From positions 1 through 7,604 of the forward strand of contig JAPCJV010000077.1 of the NCBI GenBank assembly GCA_027886785.1: 7,604 nt of DNA, read 5' to 3'. A model generated the notes under the pieces. That model ran no database searches. It was not told the origin of the DNA and worked only from the letters and a program-made list of their open reading frames with translations. The translations under genes were made by a program, and so were the position numbers. This DNA comes from Nitrososphaerota archaeon. Lineage in GTDB: Archaea > Thermoproteota > Nitrososphaeria > Nitrososphaerales > CADDZS01. Below are positions 1 to 5,536 of this stretch, piece by piece. Position 1 is the first letter of the stretch. Each line of letters starts with the position of its first letter.

Positions 1-1380
1 GGAAATAAGTACGCAAAAGCGGCAGCCGGGCTAACTGCGGGCGGATTTGGTGTCGGAATCCTCCTTCTCATTTTGGACGGATTGGGGTACTTTGGTGGAG
101 TTGCAAATCCCGGAAAGGGAACCATTCTAGCGACAGATTGGGTTTCGCTTTTGTTCGGAGTCGCTGTTCTTTCAACGTCGTTTTTGGTGGGAATAACCGC
201 GCTGGATTACATGGAAGGTACGCCCAACCTGGCGTCGTTTTATGGCCTCTTGGTTTTCACCACTATCGGAGCTCTGCTGCTCACATTTGCAACCGATCTG
301 ATCATGATCTTCATCGCATGGGAATTGATGAGCATTCCCAGTTACGTTCTGACTGGATTCAGGAAGAACGATTCGAATTCTAACGAAGCCTCGGTGAAAT
401 ATTTTATCATCAGCGCTTTTTCCTCCGCGGTGCTGCTCTATGGAATCTCCCTTGTGTATCTCATAACCGGGACCACCAACATCTACCAAATTGTCAGCCA
501 AGTCTCCGCAGTAGAACCCATTGCGATCCTCGCCCTTACCTTCGTGTTGGCAGGCTTCGGCATCAAACTCGCGGCAGTGCCTTTCCACATGTGGATCCCG
601 GACGCCTATCAGGGTGCCCCCACGATCGTGAGTACCCTTTTGTCGGCGGGAACCAAGGGAGCCACCTTTGCGCCCGCTGCGAGAATCTTCTTCATCATCT
701 TCGCGGCACACGCGTTCCAGGTAGATTGGAGCATCACTTTTGCCGTTCTCGCCGTGTTATCCATGACACTGGGAAATTTCGCGGCGTTAACGTCTAAGAG
801 TGTTACCCGGATCTTGGCGTACTCTAGTATTGGACAGGCCGGGTACATCCTGATCGGATTCGCAGCAGGGGGGACTGCTGGTTTGACAGGATCCTTTTTC
901 CACATTCTGAATTATGCGATAATGCAATCAGGTGCTTTCCTCGCCGTCGCCCTAATCAGCAAGAAACTGGGGACGGACAATCTTTCGGCCTACGACGGTC
1001 TGGGCAAGAGAATGAGGATCGCCCCGCTGGCCCTTACATTGTCGCTGCTAGCACTCGGCGGCTTTCCGCCCCTGAATGGTTTCTGGAGTAAAATCGTGAT
1101 CTTCTATTCCGCGATAAACACGCCCAACCTTGCCTGGCTGGCGGTGATCGCGATCATCAACAGCTTTGTTTCCATCGGGTTTTACGTCAGGATCGTGAAG
1201 CACATGTACGTGGATGAACCAGTAACGGCAGATAAAATCTCCGAACCGAGCGGGTTTTCTCTCGCGCTGATTATTTCGTCAATCATCATAGTATTCATCG
1301 GGATCTATCCGTATCCCTTTTTGCAATTCGCAAGTACGACTGCGAGCTCGTTCCTCAAAGAACTGCAGGCGTTGATCTAG
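1..1380 (+). CDS. nuoN: NADH-quinone oxidoreductase (complex I) subunit N, 5' partial
   Basis: Membrane antiporter-like subunit of respiratory complex I, which couples quinone reduction to proton translocation. The frame is open from base 1, so the gene begins left of the window. The TTG at 73 is only an internal codon: the 24 codons before it encode a hydrophobic segment typical of the first helices. About 459 codons are present, so perhaps 30-40 residues are missing. NuoN hallmarks are visible: WELMSIPSYVLTGFRK with the channel Glu at codon 322-324, NEASVKYF, a Lys at codon 565-567 in GIKLAAVPFHMWIPDAYQGAP, SAGTKGA, LAYSSIGQAGY and LALGGFPPLNGFWSK. The YQGAPT and GFPPLNGF signatures favour subunit N over L or M. 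In related archaea nuoN usually closes the nuo operon, which fits the convergent gene that follows. The protein has many transmembrane helices throughout. Confidence 0.95.
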   Translation, partial: GNKYAKAAAGLTAGGFGVGILLLILDGLGYFGGVANPGKGTILATDWVSLLFGVAVLSTSFLVGITALDYMEGTPNLASFYGLLVFTTIGALLLTFATDLIMIFIAWELMSIPSYVLTGFRKNDSNSNEASVKYFIISAFSSAVLLYGISLVYLITGTTNIYQIVSQVSAVEPIAILALTFVLAGFGIKLAAVPFHMWIPDAYQGAPTIVSTLLSAGTKGATFAPAARIFFIIFAAHAFQVDWSITFAVLAVLSMTLGNFAALTSKSVTRILAYSSIGQAGYILIGFAAGGTAGLTGSFFHILNYAIMQSGAFLAVALISKKLGTDNLSAYDGLGKRMRIAPLALTLSLLALGGFPPLNGFWSKIVIFYSAINTPNLAWLAVIAIINSFVSIGFYVRIVKHMYVDEPVTADKISEPSGFSLALIISSIIIVFIGIYPYPFLQFASTTASSFLKELQALI

Positions 1381-2225
1381 AACCTGCGTCTTACTGCAAA
1401 CTCGGCCAGCTCTTCCAATCGCTGGTGCGCATCCGATTTTTGCAGGTTTGCCAGAGAGTTTCTAGCCTTTAGGGCAAATTCGTAAGACAATTTCTGAAGG
1501 ACCGGCTGTTCCCTTCCGAGGGCTCGTTCCAGACTCGCTTTTTGGCTCCAATCAATGATATCATCCTGTATCTGGTACGCAATGCCCAGGTTCAGACCAA
1601 AATCAGACATGGATTCTATGGTTTGCTGCTTCGCACCCGCAATCATGGCTCCAATCTTTGCCGAGGTTTGAAACAGGGCGGCGGTTTTGTTGGATATGAT
1701 CTCGACGTACTCCTTTGTCTCGATCTTCAAGCCCTCAGTTTGGATCTTTAGTTCCGAGAATTCCCCCTCACTCATCCTGAGTACGGCGCGGGAAAGTTCA
1801 CGTCCGACTCGGAGATCCGCGTACTGCGAGGCGATGTCCAGAACTATCCCCAAAACATAATCTGCCGACAAAATGGACGGGTTGATTCCGTACCGAGCAT
1901 GAAAGGTCTCGCGATCGCGTCTAACAAGATCTTCATCGATTATGTCATCATGGATGATCGATTCCGTGTGTAAAAGTTCCACCCCAATCGCGGCTGGCAT
2001 TGGATTATCGGTAAGAGGATTGCCGGTTCCCGTGGCGTCGTAGCACAGCAAGACGATCAGAGGGCGGATTCTTTTTCCCCCCTGAATGGCGTAATTGAGA
2101 GGCCCGTAGAACTTTGAATTGGAAAATCTGCCTAACACATCAGAGATGGAGTGTTCGATGCGCGTGTAATAATGGAGAGTCTTCGATCTAAAGTACGTCG
2201 CAAACTCTGCATCGGAAAGCTCCAA
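1377..2225 (-). CDS. Short-chain-type trans-prenyl diphosphate synthase (GGPP synthase family)
   Basis: Polyprenyl synthase that adds isopentenyl diphosphate to an allylic diphosphate, making precursors for archaeal ether lipids or quinone side chains; expected to be cytosolic. Visible motifs in order: GGKRIRP (49-55), first Asp-rich motif HDDIIDED with D93, D94 and D97, an Arg pair at 102-103, NKTAALF (179-185), and the second Asp-rich motif YQIQDDIID with D221, D222 and D225. At 282 aa it is shorter than the usual 320-340. The GKPxGxD-type loop that normally follows the second Asp motif is not recognisable; the sequence runs from DDIIDW through SQKASLERALG into the C-terminal helices. The chain-length position five residues before the first motif is Glu88. 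The start is TTG; an in-frame TAA lies 24 nt upstream and no early in-frame ATG exists. GGAG lies 11 nt upstream of the TTG. Product chain length cannot be assigned. The stop overlaps that of nuoN. Confidence 0.9.
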   Translation of the reverse strand: MELSDAEFATYFRSKTLHYYTRIEHSISDVLGRFSNSKFYGPLNYAIQGGKRIRPLIVLLCYDATGTGNPLTDNPMPAAIGVELLHTESIIHDDIIDEDLVRRDRETFHARYGINPSILSADYVLGIVLDIASQYADLRVGRELSRAVLRMSEGEFSELKIQTEGLKIETKEYVEIISNKTAALFQTSAKIGAMIAGAKQQTIESMSDFGLNLGIAYQIQDDIIDWSQKASLERALGREQPVLQKLSYEFALKARNSLANLQKSDAHQRLEELAEFAVRRRF

Positions 2226-2271
2226 TATTTGGCATTCTCCGAAAAGTTACAAAAAAGATCTCACCAATTCG

Positions 2272-2279
2272 CTATATAT
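2272..2279 (-). promoter_or_regulatory. TATA box upstream of the prenyl synthase
   Basis: The minus strand reads ATATATAG about 50 nt upstream of the TTG start. A transcript would begin near 2248-2252, leaving a leader of roughly 25 nt that includes the GGAG at 2237-2240. This suggests the prenyl synthase has its own promoter rather than depending on the tRNA-Glu transcript upstream. Placement rests on archaeal TATA spacing only. Confidence 0.5.
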
Positions 2280-2360
2280 CCATTTTCGGTAGTCTCGTGA
2301 AAGTGATTGACTCCACTCACCGGAAGAAAATTTTGAAATGATTGATTCATGTTATCTAAG

Positions 2361-2366
2361 AAAAAA
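2361..2366 (-). terminator. Oligo-T terminator of tRNA-Glu
   Basis: Six consecutive T on the minus strand begin two nucleotides after the tRNA-Glu discriminator base. Archaeal RNA polymerase commonly terminates on such T-tracts without needing a hairpin. Confidence 0.6.
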
Positions 2367-2367
2367 G

Positions 2368-2501
2368 TGCTCCGGGCGGGAATCTCATTTCTTCAAGTAG
2401 CTTCTTTTTCGGTTACGAAAAATATTTTCCTTGAGAAAATTTGAACCCGCGATCACTGCCTCGAAAGGGCAGTATGCTTGACCGGACTACACCACCGGAG
2501 C
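2368..2501 (-). tRNA. tRNA-Glu (anticodon TTC) with a T-loop intron
   Basis: Folded by hand. The acceptor strands GCTCCGG (2501-2495) and CCGGAGC (2375-2369) form seven pairs with discriminator A at 2368. The D stem is GTGT/GCAT with G-T pairs. The anticodon stem CTGCC/GGCAG (2472-2468, 2460-2456) encloses loop CTTTCGA, giving anticodon TTC at 2465-2463. The T stem GCGGG (2450-2446) pairs with CCCGC (2380-2376), but the two halves are separated by 58 extra bases within the T-loop. Removing 2382-2439 restores loop TTCAAAT and a 76-nt mature tRNA. CCA is not encoded. This is the expected Glu isoacceptor for GAA and GAG codons, though whether others exist cannot be seen here. A generic scan that disallows T-arm introns would probably miss or mis-bound it. 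Confidence 0.93.
2382..2439 (-). other. 58-nt intron in the tRNA-Glu T-loop (position 59/60)
   Basis: The exon-intron junctions fold into a textbook bulge-helix-bulge, the substrate of the archaeal splicing endonuclease. The exon helix is the T stem GCGGG/CCCGC. The 4-bp central helix is exon TTCA (positions 54-57) with intron TGAG. The 3-nt bulges are AAT, cut AA|T, and ATT, cut AT|T. The intron-side helix is TTTCT then CAAG paired with CTTG, a bulged A, then AGAAA. An inner hairpin TTTTTCG-TAAC-CGAAAAA fills the rest. The cuts join A59 to T60 and restore a seven-base T-loop exactly. Confidence 0.9.
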
Positions 2502-2525
2502 TTGAGTTCCTTTTTTTCAAGCGTG

Positions 2526-2533
2526 ATTTAAGT
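2526..2533 (-). promoter_or_regulatory. TATA box of tRNA-Glu
   Basis: ACTTAAAT on the minus strand is centred about 28 nt upstream of the tRNA-Glu 5' end, the normal archaeal TATA-to-start distance. This suggests tRNA-Glu has its own promoter with little or no 5' leader. Confidence 0.6.
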
Positions 2534-2735
2534 GCTTTCTCTTTAGCGTTAGTCTACCTGGGATAATCCGGAGAAATATTGGAAAAATCAAAACTCCGTT
2601 AAGACGGGTTCGTAACTATTTGTTCTTAGGCGAATCTCAGTGTGACCGGGCAAAAGTCCCCTGTTGCAAAAAAATTCATCTTACAAAGCAAAAAGCAGAT
2701 AACGTTAGCAACTGAACCAGTTTCTTCAAATCGTC
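2534..2735. other. Intergenic stretch between the divergent tRNA genes, no gene assigned
   Basis: I see no convincing coding frame or third tRNA here. A small hairpin lies at 2592-2610: AAC then CCGT pair with ACGGGTT around loop TAAG, leaving one bulged T. An A/T-rich box, AAATATT, precedes it. An A7 tract lies near 2665-2672. No strong TATA box is visible at the right distance for the CAT tRNA. The segment must hold that tRNA's promoter and part of the tRNA-Glu promoter. Confidence 0.4.
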
Positions 2736-2758
2736 GGGCCCGTAGCTCAGCTTGGTAG

Positions 2759-2792
2759 AACTTTTCAAAGCAGGGGATTTCGCTTTGCCAAA
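2759..2792 (+). other. 34-nt D-arm intron of the CAT tRNA (about position 22/23)
   Basis: Without removal the D-arm reads GTAGAACTTTT and runs into extra sequence. Removing 34 nt gives GTAGAGCG and a perfect GCTC/GAGC D stem. The boundary is ambiguous by one base (2759-2792 or 2760-2793) because A flanks both ends. The first option gives central helix TGGT/GCCA with bulges cut AG|A and AA|A. The intron hairpin AAAGC/GCTTT is offset by extra bases on the 5' side, so this is a relaxed rather than strict bulge-helix-bulge. Confidence 0.72.
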
Positions 2793-2807
2793 AGCGACCG
2801 GCTCATA

Positions 2808-2834
2808 CGCCTTTGATGTAAAGAGGACTGAGAA
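2808..2834 (+). other. 27-nt canonical intron at tRNA position 37/38
   Basis: The anticodon stem ACCGG/CCGGT is followed by a 4-bp central helix CTCA/TGAG. The flanking 3-nt bulges are TAC (cut TA|C) and AAA (cut AA|A). The intron end forms an imperfect stem, CCTTT with AGAGG. Splicing gives anticodon loop CTCATAA. This is the standard archaeal intron site. Confidence 0.88.
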
Positions 2835-2872
2835 ACCGGTCGGTCGAGGGTTCAAATCCCTCCGGGCCCACA

Positions 2873-2882
2873 TTTTGGTTTT
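2873..2882 (+). terminator. T-rich end after the CAT tRNA
   Basis: TTTTGGTTTT begins three nucleotides after the discriminator base and suits T-tract termination of the tRNA transcript. The ABC permease gene converges from the other side with its stop at 2908. Confidence 0.4.
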
Positions 2883-2907
2883 AGGTCGCCCAATTCTTTT
2901 CTGATGA

Positions 2908-3756
2908 TTATGCTTCCGCCTTGCTATCGATTATCCCGCGCGATTTGGCGTACCTTTCGCACCACGAAAAAACTCCAAAGGCAAAGACGATTGAAGCGAA
3001 AGAAGAGATTCCCAAGTACAATAGCGAGTACCCCAGATTAATCCCGCCGCTCGGAAGCATGGACTGCCTAACTGAAGTTAAGAACCAAGTCACCGGAAGT
3101 ACGTTGGAAATCATGTTTAGCACCGGAGGGAGTACCGTGGGCGGAAACCACACACCGCAGAGCAAAAGAAAAACTCCTATCACGTACTCGCTCAAACTCC
3201 ACTGCAGCCTGTTGGATACCAGACTGATGGCCGAAAGAATGTAACCGATCGCAGCAAATCCGACGATTCCGAAAACAAGGCTGAGAAAAAGCGCCGGATA
3301 ATTTACTCGGGCAAAATCGATCGCAAGCGGCTGCTTGAACAGGTAAGTGAAAATAAGATCTCCGAGAGCAAACGTGAGTACTACAGAAATCATAGCGTTC
3401 ATGGTTGAGGAAAGCGCTCTGCCAATAATGTAGGGCTTTATCGACCCGGGAGAAATGTAGACCTGCTTCATCGATTCGTACCGCGCTTTTTCCTCCGGAA
3501 TCAGAATTGCCATGGATTGACACAATTGGATCATGAAGACGAAAAAGGTCGAGCCTATGAACAGGTAAGCAAAATACCCTGGATTGACAGAGCCCGCGCT
3601 TACAATTACATACATGAATCCGACGATCAAGAGGCCAGAGATAGGGCGGATGATGTTGTAGATCGCAAAGAGGGTCGGGTCTGCCCAGTTGCTGTCGAGT
3701 TTCCAGCCCAGCCAGGCCGCCTGCTTTACGTACTTGTAATACTCCGCTACTGCCAT
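2908..3756 (-). CDS. ABC-2 type transporter permease (second subunit)
   Basis: Integral membrane half of an ABC exporter, 282 aa. About six hydrophobic segments lie near residues 32-54, 62-86, 117-138, 154-180, 190-206 and 242-266. A cytoplasmic stretch, EEKARYESMKQVYISP (88-103), falls between the second and third segments. It matches in place and pattern EKETGNLEMYFVSP of the upstream permease, so the two are probably divergent paralogues forming a heterodimer. Motifs such as CGVWFPPTVLPP near 200-211 resemble the re-entrant region of ABC-2 permeases. The start is ATG at 3756. It overlaps the upstream permease by 10 nt, with GGGAGG (3768-3773) 11 nt before it as a possible ribosome binding site. 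The overlap implies translational coupling. No substrate can be inferred. Confidence 0.87.
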   Translation of the reverse strand: MAVAEYYKYVKQAAWLGWKLDSNWADPTLFAIYNIIRPISGLLIVGFMYVIVSAGSVNPGYFAYLFIGSTFFVFMIQLCQSMAILIPEEKARYESMKQVYISPGSIKPYIIGRALSSTMNAMISVVLTFALGDLIFTYLFKQPLAIDFARVNYPALFLSLVFGIVGFAAIGYILSAISLVSNRLQWSLSEYVIGVFLLLCGVWFPPTVLPPVLNMISNVLPVTWFLTSVRQSMLPSGGINLGYSLLYLGISSFASIVFAFGVFSWCERYAKSRGIIDSKAEA

Positions 3757-4553
3757 CTAAGTGTTAGCCTCCCTTCTTTTCGGCCGAGATTTTCCATATA
3801 GTCCAGAGTCAGCTTGGATAGAGGAATAATGATGAGGATGAATGCAATTAGGGCAAATGCATCCAGCTGGATGGATTGAATTCCCTGCCCCAGGACTACC
3901 AATTTTCTTAAGGCATCGATCGCAAAACTGACCGGGACAACAGAAGCGGCAGCCTGCAGCCAAAGGGGCGCGAACGAAGATCCGATGATAGGAAAGTAGA
4001 ATCCTCCAATGAAGTAGACCGGTTCCTGCAGCAGGTTTGCTGTGTGCCATGCCTCGCGGCCATACAACATGAACAGAGACGCGAAGAGCATTCCTAGTGC
4101 ATAGAACGCGATGAGAGTTAGAATGAAGATCAAAAGGGTAGGGAGAGGATTCCCGAAAGTAAGAGGGACCGAATAAATCGCAGATCCCAGCAGTAGGATG
4201 GCGGTTGCGCGCAGAGTCGTGCTGATGATGCTGCCCAACGACATTCCCAGAAGGACCGCCATCGTTGGAGCAGGCGAAACAAAATACATCTCCAGATTCC
4301 CGGTTTCCTTTTCCCAATAAAATTGGGCAGCCATGCTCCAAAGAATGTTTGCCCAAAAAGCAGCCATGATTCCCCCGATTAGTACAAACCCCGAAAATGC
4401 CGGAGGCGCCTTCAATGCCTTGTACAGGAAAATGTATCCCGAGATGGTGATCAAGGGGATCACTACATCGGCAAACAACCACAGAGGTTGCTGGGAAGTA
4501 GCGAGGATACGCACCCTCATACGAGCTAACACGGTTCTAGCGAAAATCACCAT
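3747..4553 (-). CDS. ABC-2 type transporter permease (first subunit)
   Basis: Membrane permease partner of the ATPase encoded just upstream. About six hydrophobic segments are seen from the long TTG start (277 aa), at about 33-54, 64-83, 104-135, 147-173, 187-215 and 238-258. The coupling-helix-like EKETGNLEMYFVSPAP (90-105) and the EPVYFIGGFYFPI segment (186-198) are typical of ABC-2 permeases of the polyketide-antibiotic/polysaccharide export type. The start is uncertain. TTG at 4580 gives 277 aa and ATG at 4553 gives 268 aa. I prefer ATG because neither start has a clear ribosome site and a TATA-like box at 4596-4603 would place a transcript start between the two. The stop lies inside the next permease. 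ATPase plus two permeases suggests an exporter with a heterodimeric membrane part. Confidence 0.87.
   Translation of the reverse strand: MVIFARTVLARMRVRILATSQQPLWLFADVVIPLITISGYIFLYKALKAPPAFSGFVLIGGIMAAFWANILWSMAAQFYWEKETGNLEMYFVSPAPTMAVLLGMSLGSIISTTLRATAILLLGSAIYSVPLTFGNPLPTLLIFILTLIAFYALGMLFASLFMLYGREAWHTANLLQEPVYFIGGFYFPIIGSSFAPLWLQAAASVVPVSFAIDALRKLVVLGQGIQSIQLDAFALIAFILIIIPLSKLTLDYMENLGRKEGRLTLRWQ
3768..3773 (-). promoter_or_regulatory. Shine-Dalgarno-like site for the second permease
   Basis: GGGAGG on the minus strand sits 11 nt upstream of ATG 3756, inside the end of the first permease gene. Spacing is slightly long, but it is the best ribosome-binding match near this start and supports ATG 3756 as the start of an internal operon gene. 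Confidence 0.4.
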
Positions 4554-4595
4554 CGTTGAACTGCTCGTACCTAGGGTCAAAGAAACAATGCCTCA

Positions 4596-4603
4596 AATAT
4601 TTA
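4596..4603 (-). promoter_or_regulatory. Possible internal TATA box before the first permease
   Basis: AAATATTT on the minus strand, within CTCTAAATATTTGAGG, lies between the ATPase stop and the permease start. Archaeal spacing would put transcription start near 4573-4577. The permeases could then also be expressed separately from the ATPase. A/T-rich gaps can match by chance. Confidence 0.3.
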
Positions 4604-4610
4604 GAGCAGT

Positions 4611-5447
4611 CTAACTTGATTCTTTCTCAGAATCCTCGAAGCTCTTGCCTACGATTCTTATGTACACGTCTTCGAGGGTGGGCTCCCGAGATCCAAATGA
4701 CTGTTCTGCGTTGGATGAGTCCCTGGCAACCATGCCGCGCAGCGCCCTCGGGGTATCCATGGCCAATATCTTTCCATGATTGATCATCGCGATACGGTCG
4801 CAAAGGACATCTGCTTCGGCCATGTAGTGAGTGGTTAGTAGGATCGTCTTCGCCGGATGGTCCTCGATCCATGATTTGATCACCCTTCTCAGATTTAGAG
4901 CGGAAAGTACGTCCAGGCCGAGAGTGGGCTCATCCAAAAAAAGTACGTCCGGGCTGTTTATGAAACCCCGTACTAAGTTCATTCTTTGCTTGAATCCCGT
5001 TGAAAGCTTGTGCATCCGAGTCGAAAGGTACTCGGTCAATTCCAGATCGTGCGCCAATTTCTCGATCCTTTGGTTAGCAACTTCTGAAGCGAGTCCGTAA
5101 AGCTGCGAAAAAAACCAGAGGTTCTCCCTCACACTGATAGCACCATATCCGGGCGTTTCGCCTCCGGAAACCAGGTTGATTCTTTTCCTAATCTCATGAG
5201 TACTTTTCGCAACATCCATTCCCAGTACCGTAGCTTGTCCGCTGGAAGGCAGAAGGATCGTTGCGAGTATTTTGACGAGGGTTGTCTTACCTGCGCCATT
5301 GGGGCCCAGTAGTCCGAATATCTCCCCTTTGTTCACTTCCAGGTCTACAGTATCGAGAGCAACGATTTCAGAAGAGCTGCCGCGACTTTTGAATACCCTT
5401 CGCAGTTTTTTCGCTCTTACTGCAAATTCGTCCTCAACGAGTTTCAT
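4611..5447 (-). CDS. ABC transporter ATP-binding protein (ABC-2/DrrA-type exporter)
   Basis: Cytoplasmic nucleotide-binding subunit that powers the two permeases downstream; 278 aa with one ABC domain at about 9-235. Walker A is GPNGAGKTT (48-56), the signature is LSTGFKQR (148-155), Walker B is VLFLDEP (168-174) with catalytic Glu173, the D-loop is LGLD (176-179), and the switch His is H207 in TTHYM. The Q-loop lacks the usual Gln: the segment after Walker A reads NLVSGGETPGYG. The signature is LSTGF rather than LSGGQ. From family knowledge, both departures recur in DrrA/NatA-like ABC-2 ATPases, so the enzyme is probably active. The C-terminal tail contains REPTLEDVYIRI, common at the end of this family. 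The start is ATG. It is first in the operon, with a TATA-like box 30-38 nt upstream, and the next gene follows after 30-57 nt depending on start. Confidence 0.93.
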   Translation of the reverse strand: MKLVEDEFAVRAKKLRRVFKSRGSSSEIVALDTVDLEVNKGEIFGLLGPNGAGKTTLVKILATILLPSSGQATVLGMDVAKSTHEIRKRINLVSGGETPGYGAISVRENLWFFSQLYGLASEVANQRIEKLAHDLELTEYLSTRMHKLSTGFKQRMNLVRGFINSPDVLFLDEPTLGLDVLSALNLRRVIKSWIEDHPAKTILLTTHYMAEADVLCDRIAMINHGKILAMDTPRALRGMVARDSSNAEQSFGSREPTLEDVYIRIVGKSFEDSEKESS

Positions 5448-5476
5448 CGCATTAACTTAGTCCACAAGTTCCGAAC

Positions 5477-5485
5477 CTAAAAAGA
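5477..5485 (-). promoter_or_regulatory. TATA box of the ABC exporter operon
   Basis: TCTTTTTAG on the minus strand is centred about 34 nt upstream of the ATPase ATG. A transcript beginning near 5453-5457 would have a leader of 10 nt or less, in keeping with the near-leaderless mRNAs common in archaea. No ribosome-binding site is visible before the ATG. Confidence 0.45.
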
Positions 5486-5536
5486 TGATTGAGAAAAAGG
5501 ATCTTGGATATCCTAATTCTTGCTAAGGGGATTAAT

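Larger units (their letters stand above)
2736..2870 (+). tRNA. tRNA with anticodon CAT (elongator Met or Ile2), two introns
   Basis: Folded by hand. The acceptor stem is GGGCCCG (2736-2742) with CGGGCCC (2863-2869) and discriminator A at 2870. The D-stem 5' half is GCTC (2745-2748). The anticodon stem is ACCGG (2797-2801) with CCGGT (2836-2840), and the anticodon CAT is at 2804-2806. The T stem is GAGGG/CCCTC (2846-2850, 2858-2862) around TTCAAAT. Two insertions must be removed: 34 nt in the D-arm and 27 nt after position 37. The result is a regular 74-nt tRNA with D stem GCTC/GAGC. It is not the initiator, because the anticodon stem lacks the three G-C pairs of initiator tRNA. Elongator Met and Ile2 (C34 modified to agmatidine) share this anticodon, and I cannot separate them by eye. 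CCA is not encoded. Confidence 0.9.

Noticed and set aside
172..711. 179-codon minus-strand open frame inside nuoN
   Set aside because: It lies wholly antisense to a clear NuoN protein, its composition is rich in charged residues with no motif, and it is explained by codon bias of the real gene.
2600..2625. GGGTTCGTAAC resembling a tRNA T-arm, suggesting a third interrupted tRNA
   Set aside because: The near-invariant A58 is T, and no matching T-stem or acceptor partner was found on either side.
2640..2716. Possible C/D box guide RNA (GTGTGA ... CTGA)
   Set aside because: The C-box match is poor, no D'/C' pair is evident, spacing is longer than usual, and no guide target could be shown.
2676..2873. 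65-codon minus-strand frame beginning MWARRDLNPRPTGF
   Set aside because: It is antisense to the CAT tRNA gene and its introns; this N-terminal pattern is a classic spurious product of reading a tRNA backwards.
3757..4482. 241-codon minus-strand frame overlapping the first permease
   Set aside because: It is a frame-shifted reading of the permease, rich in Cys and His with no domain; the overlapping frame has the proper hydrophobic pattern.
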